9,159 nucleotides of DNA from an uncultured Oscillospiraceae bacterium. Its GTDB lineage: Bacteria; Bacillota; Clostridia; Oscillospirales; Ruminococcaceae. Position 1 is the first letter of the stretch, and the number at the start of each line of letters is the position of its first letter. The stretch spans positions 1 to 9,159 of the forward strand of contig CAUABB010000048.1 of NCBI GenBank assembly GCA_958427155.1, in the 5' to 3' direction. The position numbers and the translations under genes were made by a program. Below, one piece after another: positions 6,784 to 9,159 of the stretch. The notes under the pieces were generated by a model. It searched no databases. It saw only the letters and a program-made list of their open reading frames with translations, and was not told where the DNA came from.

Positions 6784-8274
6784 ATGAATAAAAAAATTAA
6801 GGCACTGATTATTGGTGGCGCTGTTTTGGTTGTGCTGGTCGGTGTTTTGGTGACCCTGTTGCTGCTCAATCAAAACGGGGAGGGAGAGACGTCCAGCAGT
6901 TCTTCTTCCTCTGCGTCGGTTAATGTGTTAGAAAAAAATGTAAACAATATTCAGACTCTGACAATTAAAAACGCTAAGGAAGAAATTGTCATGCGTCAGT
7001 CAGAAGATAGTGTATTTTCTGTGGATGCATTGCAGGACCTTCCGGCGGATCAGAGTGAGGTTAAAAGCGCATTTTCCGCTATGGCGGTTATTGATGCGAT
7101 CAAGATTGTGGACAGTTCTCCTGAGGATTTGGGAGAGTATGGTCTTGATAATCCTACTGTAGTGGAAGCTTCTTTTAAGGACGGAACCAGCTGTGTGTTG
7201 AAGATTGGTCAGCAGTCCCCTTTAAAAGACGGCTACTATGCAATGCTGGAAGGTGATTCTAATCTATATCTTCTCAGTGAAGACCCTTATGGGACTTTCT
7301 GTACAATTCTCAGTAAGGACTATCTGACACGGGCGATTATTTCGGATAATCAGGGGAAAGAGGCTTCGGAACTGGTGGCAAAGATGATCCTGAACCGGGA
7401 TGATATTGGCCAGGAGCTTGTTTTTGAGCAGATTGACGACGATGAGGATGAACACTTTGCCCCAATGTATGCCAGTGCGTTCGTGATGACTTCTCCGATC
7501 AAAGCTTATGTTGAGAGCACCTATTTTGACGATATCGCGGATAATGCAATTTCGTTTACCGCAAGTTCTATTGTTGGAATTTTTCCAACGAATGAGGAGT
7601 TGCAGCAGTATGGACTTACGGATCCGCAGGCAACTTTTATCGTTGAGATGAAAGATGGTTCTCGAATTGAGGTTCGAGTTGGAAACGAGTGTTATGGTGA
7701 TCCGACGGAGGATGAAGAGAGTACGACAGTAACCGGTTATTATGTTCAGCTTGTGGGAAGAGATGCGGTTTATTATATCAAAACGGGACAGATGCCCTTT
7801 ATGTATACTTCCGTTTTTGACATGCTTTCGCAGATTGCGTTTGCTCCCAGCATTACTGAAGTGGATACTTTGACGGTTAACGCACAAGGAAAAGAATATT
7901 TGGTTGACTTTACGCAGGAAGAGACGGCCTCAGAAGATGAGGATTCTTCAGAGGTTTCTGTAACCGGAACGGTTAATGGCACTGCGGTAGATCAGGACAA
8001 ATTAACGGACTTTTATGTTTATGTCGTTTCGGCGTTAGCGAATGACATTTATATTGAAACACCTTCAGGCGCTCCAATTCTCACCTTGACATTCCGGTTT
8101 AACGACTCTTCTTTAGAACCGTTAACGGTTACATTCCATGATATAGGTGACCGAAAAGCGTCAATTACAATTAACGGACAAACTCGTTTTGAAACGCGGA
8201 TGAGTTATGTGACGACTTTCTATGACAATATAGAGGCGATTGCTCAAAACAAGGAGATTAATCCTAACTATTAA
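6784..8274 (+). CDS. DUF4340 domain membrane-anchored protein, fourth gene of ABC/GldG-like operon
   Basis: 496 residues: short basic N-terminus (MNKKIK), one transmembrane helix (about 7-29), a seven-serine run (37-43) that reads as a flexible linker, then an extracytoplasmic region of about 450 residues. No second helix is seen, so it is probably an N-in, C-out anchored protein. DUF4340-type repeats are visible: YGLDNPTVVEASFKDG (119-134) with LKIG (139-142), and YGLTDPQATFIVEMKDG (276-292) with VRVG (297-300). A divergent third unit begins with VDTLTVNAQGKEY (360-372) and parallels the first unit's IQTLTIKNAKEEI (56-68). Acidic stretches occur at 218-223 and 379-390. The domain's biochemical role is unknown; it commonly sits next to GldG-like genes, suggesting it joins the same complex. 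The AGGAGG at 6766-6771, inside the end of the previous gene, lies 12 bases before the ATG, a slightly long spacing. Strong terminator follows. Confidence 0.88.
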   Translation: MNKKIKALIIGGAVLVVLVGVLVTLLLLNQNGEGETSSSSSSSASVNVLEKNVNNIQTLTIKNAKEEIVMRQSEDSVFSVDALQDLPADQSEVKSAFSAMAVIDAIKIVDSSPEDLGEYGLDNPTVVEASFKDGTSCVLKIGQQSPLKDGYYAMLEGDSNLYLLSEDPYGTFCTILSKDYLTRAIISDNQGKEASELVAKMILNRDDIGQELVFEQIDDDEDEHFAPMYASAFVMTSPIKAYVESTYFDDIADNAISFTASSIVGIFPTNEELQQYGLTDPQATFIVEMKDGSRIEVRVGNECYGDPTEDEESTTVTGYYVQLVGRDAVYYIKTGQMPFMYTSVFDMLSQIAFAPSITEVDTLTVNAQGKEYLVDFTQEETASEDEDSSEVSVTGTVNGTAVDQDKLTDFYVYVVSALANDIYIETPSGAPILTLTFRFNDSSLEPLTVTFHDIGDRKASITINGQTRFETRMSYVTTFYDNIEAIAQNKEINPNY

Positions 8275-8295
8275 TTGTATTTGGAAAAATTATGG

Positions 8296-8328
8296 AAAAG
8301 CGGCAGATAAAATATCTGCCGCTTTTTT
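8296..8328. terminator. Strong intrinsic terminator ending the ABC operon
   Basis: AGCGGCAGATA (8299-8309) and TATCTGCCGCT (8313-8323) form a perfect 11 bp stem closed by AAA. The stem is lengthened by AAA (8296-8298) pairing with TTT (8324-8326), and a six-T run (8323-8328) follows. It lies 22 bases after the DUF4340 stop. Read in the other direction, downstream of the SleB-type gene ending at 8349, the stem is followed by only four T, so it may serve both convergent genes but is stronger rightward. Confidence 0.93.
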
Positions 8329-8348
8329 CGTATAGGTCAAATTGCCGA

Positions 8349-9047
8349 TTAACTACAGAAAAGATGATTTCCAATCCGTTTAATAACGGGTCTGCTTCTA
8401 ATCCATTGGTTTGAAGTTTTGTCTGGGTTATAATAATAGATAGCACCGCCTGAGGGGTCATTGCCGTTAAGAGCTTCCCGTGCTGCCTGATAGGCTGAGT
8501 CGGCGATTGGCTGGTCAAATTGACCGTCGGTAATTGCGGTAAAAGCACCTTTTTGATAAATAACTCCGGAAAGTGTGTCCGGAAAAGAGGGATGTTCTAC
8601 CCGGTTTAAGACAACCGCGCCTACCGCTACCTGACCAATATAGGGCTCTCCTCGGGCTTCGGCAGAGATAATTCTGGCCAGTAGATAGACGTTTGAATCG
8701 GTTGCTGGAGGAATTGTTCCAATTGTGATTCCAAGCGCTTTTAAGGTTTGAGGACCTGCAATTCCGTCGACCTGCAACCCTTTTTGTTTTTGAAATTTTC
8801 GAACAGCCTCTTCTGTAATGGGACCATAGTAGCCTGTAATGTCTTCATGAAAAAGGCCGCGGTCCTTCAGTGCCTGCTGAATGGCTTTAACCTCTTCGCC
8901 TCGTGAACCATATTTGGATAAAACATCAACTGTTTGGGTATTTTGTAATGGAAGGCAGGAAATTGTGAGAACAGCCACCAACAAGCTTATAAAAAGCCAA
9001 AGAATAAATTTTGCCGGAGAGCGACAGACATTAACCTTTTTCTTCAT
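8349..9047 (-). CDS. sleB: SleB-family spore cortex-lytic / cell wall hydrolase with peptidoglycan-binding domain
   Basis: 232-residue exported or membrane-anchored hydrolase. SleB is a lytic transglycosylase that cuts muramic-delta-lactam-containing spore cortex during germination. Layout: basic N-terminus and hydrophobic signal/anchor segment (about 14-33), a PG_binding_1 domain (about 46-105: RGEEVKAIQQAL 49-60, YYGPITEEAVRKFQK 73-87, VDGIAGPQTLKAL 93-105), and the SleB/Hydrolase_2 domain (about 121-231). The last contains LARIISAEARGEP (123-135) with E130 at the position of the catalytic glutamate, GQVAVGAVVLNRV (138-150), and the terminal IGNHLF typical of the family. Start: ATG at 9047 has GAGG (9058-9055) 7 bases upstream; an in-frame TTG at 9065 has no good site. 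It stands alone: the usual partner gene ypeB is not downstream, where the convergent operon ends. A CwlJ-like or non-spore cell wall role is possible, though the PG-binding domain plus signal segment favours SleB. Confidence 0.9.
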   Translation of the reverse strand: MKKKVNVCRSPAKFILWLFISLLVAVLTISCLPLQNTQTVDVLSKYGSRGEEVKAIQQALKDRGLFHEDITGYYGPITEEAVRKFQKQKGLQVDGIAGPQTLKALGITIGTIPPATDSNVYLLARIISAEARGEPYIGQVAVGAVVLNRVEHPSFPDTLSGVIYQKGAFTAITDGQFDQPIADSAYQAAREALNGNDPSGGAIYYYNPDKTSNQWIRSRPVIKRIGNHLFCS

Positions 9048-9054
9048 AAAAAAA

Positions 9055-9058
9055 CCTC
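9055..9058 (-). promoter_or_regulatory. Ribosome binding site selecting the SleB-type start at 9047
   Basis: On the minus strand GAGG lies 7 bases (all T) before the ATG at 9047. This supports that ATG over the in-frame TTG at 9065, which lies upstream of the GAGG. Confidence 0.7.
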
Positions 9059-9139
9059 GTTTCAAAAGCTTTGAGTACTGTTAAATTTCCCTTTTTCGGT
9101 TTCTTTATCCTCAAAAACAAAAAAAAGAGAAAAAAGGGC

Positions 9140-9145
9140 TTGACA
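9140..9145 (+). promoter_or_regulatory. Probable -35 box of a rightward promoter cut by the window edge
   Basis: A perfect TTGACA lies 14 bases from the end of the window. The A-rich stretch before it (about 9112-9135) resembles an UP element. The matching -10 box would be expected near 9163, outside the window, so only half of the promoter is visible. It would drive a gene diverging from the SleB-type gene. Confidence 0.45.
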
Positions 9146-9159
9146 AAAAGGGAAGGGAT

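Noticed and set aside
8949..8966. Lipobox in the SleB-type N-terminus (TISC, Cys31)
   Set aside because: The -3 residue is threonine instead of leucine, valine or isoleucine, so a lipoprotein signal is not convincing; a plain signal or anchor segment is preferred.

Overview
The window looks like chromosomal DNA from a low-to-moderate GC, endospore-lineage Firmicute, most likely a Clostridia member of the Oscillospiraceae/Ruminococcaceae type. This rests on the strong AGGAGG-type ribosome binding sites, the SleB-type cortex hydrolase, the VanH-like fermentative D-lactate dehydrogenase, and the ABC / GldG-like / DUF4340 operon layout. The taxonomic placement is inference from gene content; no rRNA or marker gene is present. 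Every gene is intact except the first, which is cut by the window edge. There are no tRNA or rRNA genes, CRISPR arrays, insertion sequences or phage genes.

Layout. (1) Bases 1-687 (+) hold the 3' part of a DUF1624 / HGSNAT-type multi-pass membrane acyltransferase. (2) A strong bidirectional terminator at 727-764 separates it from a convergent minus-strand pair. That pair is comM (YifB family Mg-chelatase-like AAA+ ATPase, 3336-1810) followed 38 bases later by a D-lactate dehydrogenase-type 2-hydroxyacid dehydrogenase (1771-785), read from a good sigma-A promoter at 3410-3382. (3) A 290-base divergent intergenic region carries the comM promoter and, facing right, an extended -10 promoter. (4) From 3627 to 8274 (+) runs a tight four-gene operon: a NatA/GldA-like ABC ATPase, a GldF-like ABC-2 permease, a GldG-like membrane-anchored auxiliary protein, and a DUF4340 membrane-anchored protein. 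It ends in a strong hairpin terminator at 8296-8328. (5) A convergent SleB-family cell wall hydrolase (9047-8349, -) with a signal/anchor segment and a peptidoglycan-binding domain follows. (6) The last bases carry a perfect TTGACA -35 box behind an A-rich tract, probably the promoter of a rightward gene outside the window.

How the genes may work together. The four-gene operon encodes a complete predicted membrane complex: one cytoplasmic ATPase, one six-helix permease and two proteins exposing large extracytoplasmic domains. Its substrate is unknown. It resembles the GldA-GldF-GldG module of gliding Bacteroidetes, but nothing else of a gliding apparatus is visible, so in this organism it probably does something else at the envelope. 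It is the most interesting system here, but it is an under-characterised family and not something demonstrably new. The remaining genes (D-lactate formation, ComM, SleB, DUF1624) look like ordinary chromosomal housekeeping or accessory genes with no evident functional link to the operon.
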